Shown piece by piece: positions 19,053 through 26,488 of a stretch of DNA of 64,000 nucleotides. Under the pieces are notes generated by a model that ran no database searches, had not been told where the DNA came from, and saw only the letters and a list, made by a program, of their open reading frames with translations. The position numbers and the translations under genes are program-made. The first letter of the stretch is position 1. Every line of letters begins with the position of its first letter. Source of the DNA: KBS-96 sp964247975 (GTDB taxonomy: Bacteria; Acidobacteriota; Terriglobia; Bryobacterales; Bryobacteraceae); the NCBI GenBank assembly GCA_964247975.1, contig CAXTWH010000025.1:1-64000 (forward strand), read 5' to 3'.

Positions 19053-19490
19053 GGAAGATGAGTTGAGGAAACGTGTTCACGATTTGACTCCATCGCGCGA
19101 CATAGACCAAGCGCTGCAACCAGGGACAGCCCATGCTGAAAGCAGCCGGATAACTTTTGGCTCTGTTCCAGCACAGCCTCAAACAGAAAGATCGAGCGGG
19201 TTGGCATCGCACAAACAGGGGCATGAATTTCTCTTTCCTTGCTGAATCGGCAAATCGTTACTGCTCACTCCCAGATAATAAGTTGAAACTCGATGACGGC
19301 GTCGCAACCTCCTGCTCTGAGCGTAGAGACAATTTTTTCGCCGGACTAGAAAATGTCGACCAACGGAAAGCAGTTTGCGACGAAGTAAAACTTTGGAGCG
19401 ACTAAGTGCGTTGCCAAAGCTGCTTTTGCTTCAATCACGCACCTTCTACAGCCGCTCCTTCTACCCGCAGCAAATGGTGACTCCCTCTGT
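19053..19490. other. Intergenic stretch, no gene seen
   Basis: This 438-base stretch holds only short frames of random character. It contains the presumed promoter of the broken sigma-factor gene and the downstream flank of the isonitrile hydratase-like gene. No terminator or RNA gene was recognised. Confidence 0.4.
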
Positions 19491-20201
19491 TTATTCAACA
19501 GAATGGAGAGCGATGCCCCATTGGCGGGCAAAGCGGCGGGCCTGAGCTTCTCGCGACTCTTTCACAGATTCGTACCGCGTGAAAAACGCCTTCACAACAT
19601 CCGGCGGTGCTGTTTCGGGCGTTCCGCTATGAAAAGGCGGATCGGGAGCGTACTCAATGCCGAGTTGGATTTCCTCCGCCACGCGCTGTCCGCGCAACAT
19701 CGCGGCCACGGTCAATGCGCCATCCAGACCGGCTGTTACTCCGGCAGTGCTGATGAGCTTGCCATCCACCACCACGCGAGACTTCACCGGTATCGCGCCG
19801 TAGTAGGGCAATAGATCCCAAGACGCCCAATGGGTAGTCGCGCGACGGCCACGCAGGATACCGGCAGCTCCGCATAACAATGCCCCAGTGCAGACCGACA
19901 ATACATACTGTTTGGACTCAACCTGTTTTCTAATAAACGCGAGAACCTCTTTATCCTCCATTAACGCTTGTTGTCCTAAACCGCCGCTCACCACCAATAG
20001 ATCAAGCGGAGGGGAATCGACGATCCTCATTTCCGGCGTCAGAATGAGACCTTTCACGTCACGAACCGGACCTCTGCCTTTCGAAATCACATGCACAGCC
20101 GAATCCGGAATGCGTGACAGCACTTCAAACGGGCCAGTAAAATCAATCTGGTCCTGTTGTGGAAACACCAGGCATCCAATAGTTAAATGCGACTTGTTCA
20201 T
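19491..20201 (-). CDS. DJ-1/PfpI family protein, isonitrile hydratase-like
   Basis: The 236-residue protein belongs to the class I glutamine amidotransferase-like (DJ-1/PfpI) superfamily. The nucleophile elbow Cys is in SVCTGALLCGAAG, followed by GRRATTHW, the arrangement seen in isonitrile hydratase (converts isonitriles to N-substituted formamides) and in the sensor domain of FtrA/GlxA regulators. There is no AraC DNA-binding domain; the C-terminus is a helical tail. An intact start ATGAACAAG lies at 20201. The neighbouring upstream gene on the same strand encodes a DJ-1 domain fused to AraC, suggesting a regulator-enzyme pair. Isonitrile hydratase activity itself is inference. Confidence 0.8.
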   Translation of the reverse strand: MNKSHLTIGCLVFPQQDQIDFTGPFEVLSRIPDSAVHVISKGRGPVRDVKGLILTPEMRIVDSPPLDLLVVSGGLGQQALMEDKEVLAFIRKQVESKQYVLSVCTGALLCGAAGILRGRRATTHWASWDLLPYYGAIPVKSRVVVDGKLISTAGVTAGLDGALTVAAMLRGQRVAEEIQLGIEYAPDPPFHSGTPETAPPDVVKAFFTRYESVKESREAQARRFARQWGIALHSVE

Positions 20202-20470
20202 TGGCTTTATTCCTTTAGGGAAGGAGAGTTAAGCAGCGCAGCAGGTGAACTCTTTCCCTGAAATGTTCGCCCCGGTAGAGTAATAGCCGAAGCCGCCATT
20301 TGCTCGACAAACATCCGTCGAGATAGTGGAAAATCTGAATTTTTGATAATGTCCGCTCCTATCTTCTTTGCCGGTGAACGGCAACCACTGAGTTGATTAT
20401 GGTGCTGAAGAGCGAGCCTCAGTAAGAGCGCGAGCGGACGAAGAACCCACGATTGCTGCCGACGTTTTTT
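20202..20470 (-). other. Intergenic stretch with a possible Tat-signal relic and repeat copy 1
   Basis: On the minus strand one frame reads SRRMFVEQMAASAITLPG and stops at 20207-20209, six bases short of the isonitrile hydratase-like start. It looks like a twin-arginine signal peptide (SRRxF-x-hydrophobic) without a mature protein and without a clear start codon. It may be a relic of an exported precursor or a chance match. The first copy of the 25-bp intergenic repeat lies at 20436-20460. Confidence 0.35.
20436..20460 (-). repeat. 25-bp intergenic repeat, copy 1 of 3
   Basis: The core, written on the plus strand, begins GGACGAAGAACCC and ends GATTGCTGCC. Copies 2 and 3 are at 22945-22969 and 24950-24974, with only two to three substitutions between them. 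The similarity to copy 3 extends leftward (GAGCGGA) and rightward by two bases. Each copy lies on the 5' side of a minus-strand gene and in the same orientation relative to it. Here the gene is the isonitrile hydratase-like one, about 235 bp away. Function unknown; an operator or a decayed small repeat are both possible. Confidence 0.75.
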
Positions 20471-21517
20471 CTAAGACTGTGGCGGCAGTAATCCGAACGA
20501 GGCGCGGTACTGCCCGGGCGTTACACCCAGGCGACGGTCAAACACGCGGCGAAGGACTTCCGCGCTTTGAAATCCGACACTGTCGGCAATGGTTTCTATG
20601 GTCTGCGTGCTTCTTTCGAGCTGCCGCCGTGCTGCTTCCAAGCGCAGGTCCTCAATGTGCCGCGCCGGTGTGGCGCCCGCCTCCTGCAGAAAGACGCGCG
20701 CGAAGTGGCGAGGGCTCATCGCCGCACGCCGGGCCATAGAGTGGATTGAAAGATCGCTGCGAAGATGGTCGGGCAACCAGGCTAGCAGGTCGCCAAGCGT
20801 CTGATTTTCACTCTTCTGGGCCGATAAAGTTGCGCTGAACTGCGATTGTCCACCGGGACGACGCAGAAACACGACCAACATCTGGGCTATTTCCAAAGCC
20901 AGAGAACTACCGAGATCTTCTTCCACCAGAGCTAGCGCTAAATCGATACCTGCCGTTACCCCGGCGGAGGTGTAACAGTTCGCATCTCGAACATAAATCG
21001 GATCGGGGTCAACTCTCACCTGCGGGTAATCTCGCGCGAGTTCGCGGCACCAGTTCCAGTGCGTCGTCACCCGGCGTCCATTCAGCAATCCGGCTTCCGC
21101 CAGCACAAACGCGCCGGTGCAGACTGACCCGAAACGTCGCGCCCTTTGGCTGTTATCTCGCAACCAGTCGAGGAAAACAAGCTCGAACTGTCTTTCGCGG
21201 GCTCCCAATCCACCCGCTACGAGTAGGGTGTCAATGGGACCGCGTAGATCCGTATAAGTCCGATTCGCCAGCAGCGGCAGATGGGTGTGGCTGGTCACCT
21301 GGTGATCCTCCACCGCCGAAACCACATCAATTTGGTAGACCGGAGCATCACCGTGTAGCCGATTCGCATCACCAAATACCTCAACAGGGCCATACACGTC
21401 CAGGGCACGAACGGGCGGCACCGCCACAAGCACGATATGGCGTGCTGATCGGGGAACGACTCCCTTAGCCGTGATCGTTTGAGGAGCATCTAATTCAGGG
21501 TTCTCGCGCCTAGTCAT
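20471..21517 (-). CDS. AraC-family regulator with DJ-1/PfpI sensor domain (GlxA/FtrA type)
   Basis: A 348-residue transcription factor. An N-terminal DJ-1/PfpI-like domain (about 25-205) has GSVCTGAFVLAEAGLL at the nucleophile-elbow position and GRRVTTHWNW after it. A C-terminal AraC DNA-binding domain (about 240-340) has two helix-turn-helix units: LSIHSMARRAAMSPRHFARV and QTIETIADSVGFQSAEVLRR. The fold suggests ligand sensing rather than catalysis. It is adjacent to a stand-alone DJ-1 gene on the same strand. A short palindrome lies 47 bp upstream of its start. Targets are unknown; the local 25-bp repeats are candidates. Confidence 0.93.
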   Translation of the reverse strand: MTRRENPELDAPQTITAKGVVPRSARHIVLVAVPPVRALDVYGPVEVFGDANRLHGDAPVYQIDVVSAVEDHQVTSHTHLPLLANRTYTDLRGPIDTLLVAGGLGARERQFELVFLDWLRDNSQRARRFGSVCTGAFVLAEAGLLNGRRVTTHWNWCRELARDYPQVRVDPDPIYVRDANCYTSAGVTAGIDLALALVEEDLGSSLALEIAQMLVVFLRRPGGQSQFSATLSAQKSENQTLGDLLAWLPDHLRSDLSIHSMARRAAMSPRHFARVFLQEAGATPARHIEDLRLEAARRQLERSTQTIETIADSVGFQSAEVLRRVFDRRLGVTPGQYRASFGLLPPQS

Positions 21518-21563
21518 AGCATTTACATTGCAATTTTTATCCTTGCACTCGTCACTTCCGTAT

Positions 21564-21582
21564 CAGATCTTTTTTAGATCTG
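21564..21582. promoter_or_regulatory. Short perfect inverted repeat upstream of the AraC-type regulator
   Basis: Seven-base arms CAGATCT and AGATCTG flank a TTTTT centre. It sits about 47 bp upstream of the regulator's start codon, a reasonable place for an operator. It could equally be a weak hairpin at the 3' end of the decayed gene fragment downstream. No consensus supports either reading. Confidence 0.3.
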
Positions 21583-21669
21583 CCGGGCAGAACTTCCTTT
21601 GTCGATCACAGTTCCAGCTTACGCTCCGGAAATGGATCAAGAGATGGCGGCAGCCTTTGACGCCTTTAT

Positions 21670-21786
21670 GATCCAATTGCTGAGGAGAAGGGCGAAAGCC
21701 GAATCTCGATGGAGCATTGTGCGATTGCTCTGGTGGATAACGAAGAAAAACCGGCTCGCTGCAAGCAGAGATTCTCGGCCGGTTAC
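21670..21786 (+). pseudogene. NADH-flavin reductase-like (COG2910/YwnB type), C-terminal remnant
   Basis: A 39-codon stretch without a start reads GESRISMEHCAIALVDNEE followed by KPARCKQRFSAGY. This matches the usual end of COG2910 NAD(P)-binding reductases, where (G)ESRIS-x-EDYAxALVDE is followed by a few residues, RQRFTxGY and the stop. Here the terminal codon after GY is CAG in place of a stop, and upstream sequence no longer reads as the family. It lies between the AraC-type regulator and the metallo-hydrolase, opposite to both. The match is from memory of the family and short, so moderate confidence. Confidence 0.5.
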
Positions 21787-21814
21787 CAGCAGCCGAGTGG
21801 TGGCGTGTTCGCGT

Positions 21815-22882
21815 CTACACCCCCGCATAGATCAGAGTGGTGAAGACGGACGGCTGGATAAGATCCTTCCCCCATTTTTCATCGTAAGCAGCCGTGGGCT
21901 TCGCGGCGATAATTTCGTCCAACGAGCGACCCTGTCGTTTCAGTTGGGCCACCCTATCGCGTGTGCTGACGAGCATCTCGTAGAAGGCAGTCAGTTGAGT
22001 CTTATCGCCTACAGGACCATGGCCGGGGACGATGAGAGTGTCGCCGTCGGCGAATTTGAGATTACGCTCGGCTGCCGCGATCATGCCGTTGATGTTCCCG
22101 CCGGTGGAGTAGTCGATAAACGGGTAGCGGCCATTGAACCATGTATCGCCTACATGCAGAATGTTGGCTTCAGTGAAGTGCACTGAGATGTCGGTGTCGG
22201 TGTGGGCTGGATCGTAGTGGCGAAGTTCAATGGATTCGCCGTTGACGGATATAGTTTTCTCGGTCGCGAATACATCTGCGGGAACTGCGCCGTTAGGAGC
22301 AGCCGGAAACTTCGTTTGAAAAGCGGCTATCTCTTGCGGCGTGCTGAGGCGACTTCGTGTATTTTCGTGAGCCACGATGGTGGCACCCCCGGCGTGTATC
22401 CACTCATTTCCATCAGTGTGGTCAAAGTGCCAGTGCGTGTTGATCAGGTGCTGAATAGGACCATCGCCTTGGGCGGCGAGGGCATCCAGGATGTGCGGCT
22501 TGGCGGTCGAAAAACCGGTGTCCACGAGCAGCTTTCCTTGCGCACCCGAAAGCACCCCGATGTTGCTTCCGGAGCCCATAAGCACGCTGACGTTGCGGCG
22601 CAAAGCCTGGTGGGTAATCTTAGCGGTGGCTCCGGCGGCCCTGCCCTTGACCAAGATGGCAGGCAGTTCCTGCGCCGTGGCTCCGCGCCGCCCAAGCAGT
22701 ATTGCAGCAGACGCCGCACCACCAGCCGAGAGAAACGCGCGGCGAGAAACCGCGGATGCACCAGTTCGGGTTTTCCGGTTTTCAGGCGGTTTGACCGAAG
22801 CGTCCGCGAGATCACCAGGAACGGGCACGACCGTGGATGAAGAGGATGTTTGACTACCGTTATTGATTAAATTTTCTGACAT
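21815..22882 (-). CDS. Tat-exported metallo-beta-lactamase-fold hydrolase
   Basis: A 355-residue protein with a twin-arginine signal, SRRAFLSAGG at 46-55, preceded by an unusually long polar N-region of about 45 residues. The MBL fold follows, with the zinc motif THWHFDH (His150, His152, Asp154, His155), a downstream HVGDTWFNG motif and an ILIVPGHGP-like segment (TLIVPGHGPVG). The substrate is not evident; relatives are annotated as MBL-fold hydrolases. The long N-region could mean the true start is internal, but no better-placed ATG precedes the RR motif. Copy 2 of the 25-bp repeat lies about 63 bp upstream. Confidence 0.88.
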   Translation of the reverse strand: MSENLINNGSQTSSSSTVVPVPGDLADASVKPPENRKTRTGASAVSRRAFLSAGGAASAAILLGRRGATAQELPAILVKGRAAGATAKITHQALRRNVSVLMGSGSNIGVLSGAQGKLLVDTGFSTAKPHILDALAAQGDGPIQHLINTHWHFDHTDGNEWIHAGGATIVAHENTRSRLSTPQEIAAFQTKFPAAPNGAVPADVFATEKTISVNGESIELRHYDPAHTDTDISVHFTEANILHVGDTWFNGRYPFIDYSTGGNINGMIAAAERNLKFADGDTLIVPGHGPVGDKTQLTAFYEMLVSTRDRVAQLKRQGRSLDEIIAAKPTAAYDEKWGKDLIQPSVFTTLIYAGV

Positions 22883-22944
22883 GGATTTTTCTACTCCTGC
22901 ACAAGTAGATGAAACAAGCCTCCTGCTTTGCAGGGATGAAAAAA

Positions 22945-22969
22945 GGACAAAGATCCCACGATTGCTGCC
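22945..22969 (-). repeat. 25-bp intergenic repeat, copy 2 of 3
   Basis: Core begins GGACAAAGATCCC and ends GATTGCTGCC. It differs from copy 1 at two positions. It sits between the end of the nitronate monooxygenase remnant (22973) and the start of the metallo-hydrolase gene (22882), about 63 bp upstream of the latter. Confidence 0.75.
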
Positions 22970-22972
22970 ATT

Positions 22973-23725
22973 CTAGACATCTTTCCGTGCTTCTGCTGAT
23001 TTACTCAGCCTGCTTAGAACAGCATCCGTTCGGGAAATGAAACGCCGGAAAAATCTTTCGGTACGGCCGTTACGATTCAGTTTTGCGCTTTGCCCTGCCC
23101 AACACGTCATCCACTCCGATCTGTGTTGCATCGCGGCGGGTAGCGCAGCAGTGTGATTGAGAGAGTGCTGCGCCGGAAACAGTAGCGGGCTTTCCGTTTC
23201 ATTCGTCAATTCATCCAGCAGCCTGTTGCTGAAGGCCCGAGCCATTCGTCCGGTAAACACCGTTGTCAGCATGGTGTTCGCCGCGGCATCCGACAGCAGA
23301 ACGGCCCGGTACGCATCATTCGCGCCCGAATCAGCACATGCCAGGAACGCTGTACCGATCTGAACAGCGTCAGCGCCCAGGGCCAGGGCTGCCGCAATAC
23401 CGCCTGCTGCAATAGCAGGTACTCCTGCCGCATCCACCACCTGCGGAATCAGCGACAAGCTTCTGGTGAGTGACTCCTTGGGACTAGGCAAGAATGAACC
23501 ACGATGACCGCCGCCCTCAAACTCGGAAATAACCACTATGTCAGTTCCTGCTTGGGCCAACACTTTAGCCTCTTCCGGTGTTGTTGCCGTGCTTATCGTC
23601 GTGATCGCTCCCAACGAGCCCAGTCTTCCTAAATCTGAGACCGTTGCTGCCTGTTGCTGAAAGGGCAATCCGCCAAACGGAGCTAGAACCACAGGGTACT
23701 CAATACTGAGTTTTCGGGTTACTCT
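22973..23725 (-). pseudogene. Nitronate monooxygenase, internally deleted
   Basis: Similarity starts at RVTRKLSIEYPVVLAPFGGL, the FMN-barrel N-terminus of nitronate monooxygenases (2-nitropropane dioxygenases). After GRLGSLGA the text jumps to TTISTATTPEEAKVLAQAG, skipping about 90 residues that should include strands after the Gly-rich loop. It then continues with GGGHRGSFLPSP, AAGGIAAALALGADAVQIGTAFL and a normal end with WAGQSA. The conserved QGxEAGGHRG is altered to EFEGGGHRG. No start codon fits the family start; the open frame's ATG at 23776 lies inside the preceding SDR gene. The protein, if made, would lack part of the barrel, so loss of function is likely. Confidence 0.78.
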
Positions 23726-23747
23726 GGTTGAGGTCCGGGACGGACCA

Positions 23748-24464
23748 CTACCACCTGCCTGCATGCGCTCCGCCATCCAGATGAATCACTTCACAAGTTA
23801 CGAACGCAGCACGCTCTAAATAAAGCAACAGATCCGCCTATTCACTCACTTCGGCCATCCGCCGCATCGGACTCAATCCCTTCAAAAACGGATGTGCCTC
23901 TTCCGAATGCATGGGCGTTTTAACAACGCTGGGCGCAATGGCATTGCAACGGATTCCCTCCGGTGCGAACTCAATAGCCGACGCGCGCATAACAGATTCT
24001 AGACCGCCTTTAGTCAGATCCGTGAGGGCAGCCGGCACTCCGGCTATAAGTTGAGCGGCGAGTGAGGTTGTGATGTTCACGACGTGTCCGGCTTTTTGGA
24101 TCCGCATCTGTTCCATCGCGAGCTGCGATACGTGAAAGAAGCCCGAAAGGTTCGTTTGGATTGCTACCTTGAAATCCTGAGGCGTGTAGCTGGTGAAAGA
24201 CTTAGGAAGGAAAACGCCCGCATTGTTCACCAGCAGGTCCACGCCTCTAAAGTTCTGAACGGCTGCCTGAACGACTCGTTGTGCCGTTTCGCGCAAAGCG
24301 ATATCCCCATCAATAAGCTGCAACTCAGGCGTGCTCTTCAGACCTCCTGCGGAAGTAATCTGGCGGGAGTTCGCGACCACCTGGCAGCCTTCCCCCAACA
24401 ACCGCTGGGTAATTTCAAGGCCGATGCCCTGCGATGCGCCGGTCACAATCGCTGTACGCGGCAT
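23748..24464 (-). pseudogene. SDR-family oxidoreductase with in-frame amber stop
   Basis: The reading frame from ATG 24464 encodes a Rossmann short-chain dehydrogenase: VTGASQGIG (NAD(P) loop), DLLVNNAGVF, and NAIAPSVVKTPMH. TAG at 23838-23840 ends it after 208 residues. The same frame continues as ADLLLYLERAAF and EVIHLDGGAHAGRW, the normal C-terminus of the family, to a TAG at 23748-23750, giving the standard 238 residues. The lesion is thus one nonsense codon. The active-site YxxxK appears as TDLTK, so the catalytic Tyr is absent; this LTKGGL variant occurs in a known subgroup, so it need not be part of the decay. It follows the NTF2-like gene by 1 bp. Confidence 0.82.
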
Positions 24465-24465
24465 G

Positions 24466-24852
24466 TTAAAGCTTTTTTCCTGTTGTTGTCTCGTCTAGTT
24501 TGTTCTGCACCGCCATCACGGCCGGTAGGGGCCGCCACAATACGGTCATCTCCTTTATCAACCCTCCTTCGTTGAGGAGCCAGTAGTCCATACCGTCCAA
24601 CTCGTATGGTCCGACCGTCACCCGAAAGAACTCAGACACATGCTGAGGACCCTGCATCGTTTCCAGAAAATCAAACTTGTCGACCAATCCCAGCAGAGCC
24701 TCAACGACGGGTCTGATCGCTGCCTTGCCTTGGAAAGGTTCGGCGGCGAGCGGGGTCTTGAGAACTATGTCGTCAGCCATGTGAGTCAGCATGGCATCTA
24801 AATTTTTGCTTTTCATGGCATCGGTAAAATCATGAATATGCGTCAAATTCAT
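24466..24852 (-). CDS. NTF2-like / SnoaL-like domain protein
   Basis: The 128-residue protein resembles small NTF2/SnoaL-like alpha+beta barrels: an N-terminal helix with FTDAMKSKNLDAMLTHMADD, then strands with VLKTPLAAEPFQGKAAI and a WLLNEGGLIKEMTV strand. Such proteins act as isomerases, dehydratases or binding partners, and no catalytic pair can be assigned. The stop is 1 bp before the SDR start, so the two were co-transcribed, plausibly as a small reductase operon. Copy 3 of the 25-bp repeat lies about 98 bp upstream. Confidence 0.75.
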   Translation of the reverse strand: MNLTHIHDFTDAMKSKNLDAMLTHMADDIVLKTPLAAEPFQGKAAIRPVVEALLGLVDKFDFLETMQGPQHVSEFFRVTVGPYELDGMDYWLLNEGGLIKEMTVLWRPLPAVMAVQNKLDETTTGKKL

Positions 24853-25181
24853 TTAGTTGCTCCTGTTAAACAAAACTTTTTCTCAGCCGTATAAGCTGCC
24901 CTAGCTTTTATTTTCCTTCCACGCACACGCTCTTTGGAAGAGAGCGGAAGGACAAAGAACCCACGATTACTGCCGATCATGCAGCCTTCGCAGCCACAAC
25001 AGACATGGAGGTTTTGATGCGAGAACATTATGTGCAGTAACCTTATGGCAGCATTGGAACTGAGGGAGGTCAGGAGCATAGCTGTGAGCAGGGTTGATTG
25101 GCCGGAAAGGCGTAATCCGCCAGTGTCCCAGATATTTCACAACCTGCTCTCTCGCGCGACCAGGTTTGCTCTCCTTTAAAG
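24853..25181. other. Intergenic stretch holding repeat copy 3
   Basis: Apart from the 25-bp repeat at 24950-24974 nothing was recognised in these 329 bases. A short minus-strand frame overlaps the repeat (reading GSNRGFFVLPL) but shows no independent support as a gene. Confidence 0.4.
24950..24974 (-). repeat. 25-bp intergenic repeat, copy 3 of 3
   Basis: Core begins GGACAAAGAACCC and ends GATTACTGCC. It shares extended flanks with copy 1 (GAGCGGA on the left, GA on the right). It lies about 98 bp upstream of the NTF2-like gene's start codon, in the same orientation to that gene as the other two copies have to theirs. Confidence 0.75.
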
Positions 25182-25958
25182 CTATTGTGTGATAGGGAGC
25201 GGCGCGGTCAGGAAGGGTCCTTCGTCCGGCAGCCAGACTGAATTTTTCCGTAGCACTTGCACCTCGACAGTAATTGGCCCAGTCATAAAGCTCAGAGCGT
25301 GTCCGCCTGAGGTGTGATCATCGGAGACGAAATGATAGTGATAGCCGACTTGGTTGATGCCTTTCACCCAAGCCGGGCAGCGAAAAACCACTAGTGTTCC
25401 ATTCACGTTTTGAAACGGGAACTTCACTTCCTCAGCGACAGCCTCAGAAAGAGGAGGATAGGGCGGCAACAACTTCGGAATGGCTCGCGTTGTCAGCGCA
25501 GAAAAATGGCCATGAATGCGGACGGCATAGAACAGATTCGGGGAAGGCAAGTAACTGTCGATTTGCTGACCGAGTTGGTCCAGGGAAAGGCCGTTCGCGG
25601 TAAAGCAGATCTCAGGACGAAATTTCGTTATTGCCGCAAAAGGAACCCGGGATTGGTCCGGCTCTTCGGTCAGAATTCCATCCGAGTGAAAGTGGTAAAA
25701 TTGTCCGTTGAGAATCGTCATTTCCCCATCAATACCTTCAAACGTACCAAGCCCGAAGTCCCCTTGCTGTTTTAAATCACCAATGGAATAAACGCCCCCA
25801 TAAAGACCCAGGCTTAGCGCATCGAGAGTGGAGACCTGAAACAGGCTGTTCGTTCCATAGCCATCAAATCTCTTTGAGTTTGGTTCTTCCTGGGCGATTA
25901 ACAGCAATGAAAAGATCAGCACGGTTCCGCAAAAAATAAATAATTTGTTGGCGTTCAT
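25182..25958 (-). CDS. budA: Exported alpha-acetolactate decarboxylase
   Basis: The enzyme converts 2-acetolactate to acetoin. The 258-residue protein shows the family blocks in order: STLDALSLGLYGGVYSIGDL, GDFGLGTFEGIDGEMTIL, FYAVRIHGHF, LLPPYPPLSEAV, and the metal-binding stretch with HYHF and SGGHAL (three His ligands). The N-terminus (MNANKLFIFCG plus a hydrophobic run to LLLIAQEE) is a signal peptide, so the enzyme is probably exported. ATG 25958 is chosen because AAGGAG lies 8 bp upstream, over an open-frame start at 26027. No acetolactate synthase or acetoin genes are adjacent, so a role in a butanediol pathway is not supported by context. Confidence 0.93.
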   Translation of the reverse strand: MNANKLFIFCGTVLIFSLLLIAQEEPNSKRFDGYGTNSLFQVSTLDALSLGLYGGVYSIGDLKQQGDFGLGTFEGIDGEMTILNGQFYHFHSDGILTEEPDQSRVPFAAITKFRPEICFTANGLSLDQLGQQIDSYLPSPNLFYAVRIHGHFSALTTRAIPKLLPPYPPLSEAVAEEVKFPFQNVNGTLVVFRCPAWVKGINQVGYHYHFVSDDHTSGGHALSFMTGPITVEVQVLRKNSVWLPDEGPFLTAPLPITQ

Positions 25959-26488
25959 TGAGTAAAGCTCCTTGTTATCATTTTGTTTTAGGTGAGAGAC
26001 TGGCGATCCTCTCGGAGTTTTGAGCAACCTTCACTTTAATGAAAACACGCGAGGTTATCTTCTATTCTGTTCCAGACCTGAAAATTTGTGTCTAGCTAAC
26101 CAAAGCTTGGGTAATGGCCTGCTCTAAAACTTCCGTGGTCCGCGCTTGGGTCGAGCGCCGGAATTCCTTAACTTTGGACCAGCATTGTTAGATGGGATTG
26201 CAGTCTGGCGAGCACGTGGTAAAGGCAGATTTGTGGACGCTAGCTGTTTGGCTATCGGACAAGACGCAAGCTCATCGTCGCTTTCAGCCGTCCTTCCACT
26301 TTTAACTAAATTTGGACAGCCTCTGCAAGTTCCATTGGGTGAGTAGCCCTCAAAAGCCTATAAATTCATTTTGAGGTGAACGCTTTACTGCCTGATCTTT
26401 CAAATCCTGCCCAGGAGCTATCAGCGGACGCTTACGTTAAGCTCGTAGGTCATAGATGATTTCAGGGATAATTCCCTATCCTTTCCAC
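25959..26488. other. Gene-poor stretch with an IS630 relic
   Basis: Besides the transposase remnant at 26092-26217 nothing coding was recognised in these 530 bases. The remainder may contain more diverged insertion-sequence DNA: the frame upstream of the remnant keeps only weak resemblance. The stretch is also the downstream end of the repair operon, the place where a phosphoesterase gene is often found in other genomes. Confidence 0.45.
26092..26217 (-). mobile_element. IS630-family transposase, C-terminal remnant
   Basis: On the minus strand the translation reads CSPDCNPI, a stop (TAA in place of the Glu codon), then QCWSKVKEFRRSTQART and TEVLEQAITQAL before the terminal TAG at 26092-26094. 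This is the diagnostic end of IS630 DDE transposases (YSPDLNPIEQxWSKVK...ART...LExAIxxAL). The catalytic Glu of the third DDE position is the mutated codon. Upstream, only fragments remain and no terminal inverted repeats were identified. Confidence 0.75.

Noticed and set aside
22202..22840. A 212-residue plus-strand frame across the metallo-hydrolase gene
   Set aside because: Antisense shadow of a well-supported gene with Tat signal and zinc motif; no family features of its own.
23838..23840. The TAG in the SDR gene read as a recoded amino acid (pyrrolysine or suppression)
   Set aside because: There is no sign of a recoding element or suppressor, and the neighbouring gene is also decayed, so a plain nonsense mutation is the simpler explanation. 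It is still listed as a finding to verify.
24849..25079. A 76-residue minus-strand frame before the NTF2-like gene
   Set aside because: It overlaps the 25-bp repeat, has an erratic composition, and no family similarity; its C-terminal part runs into the NTF2-like start.
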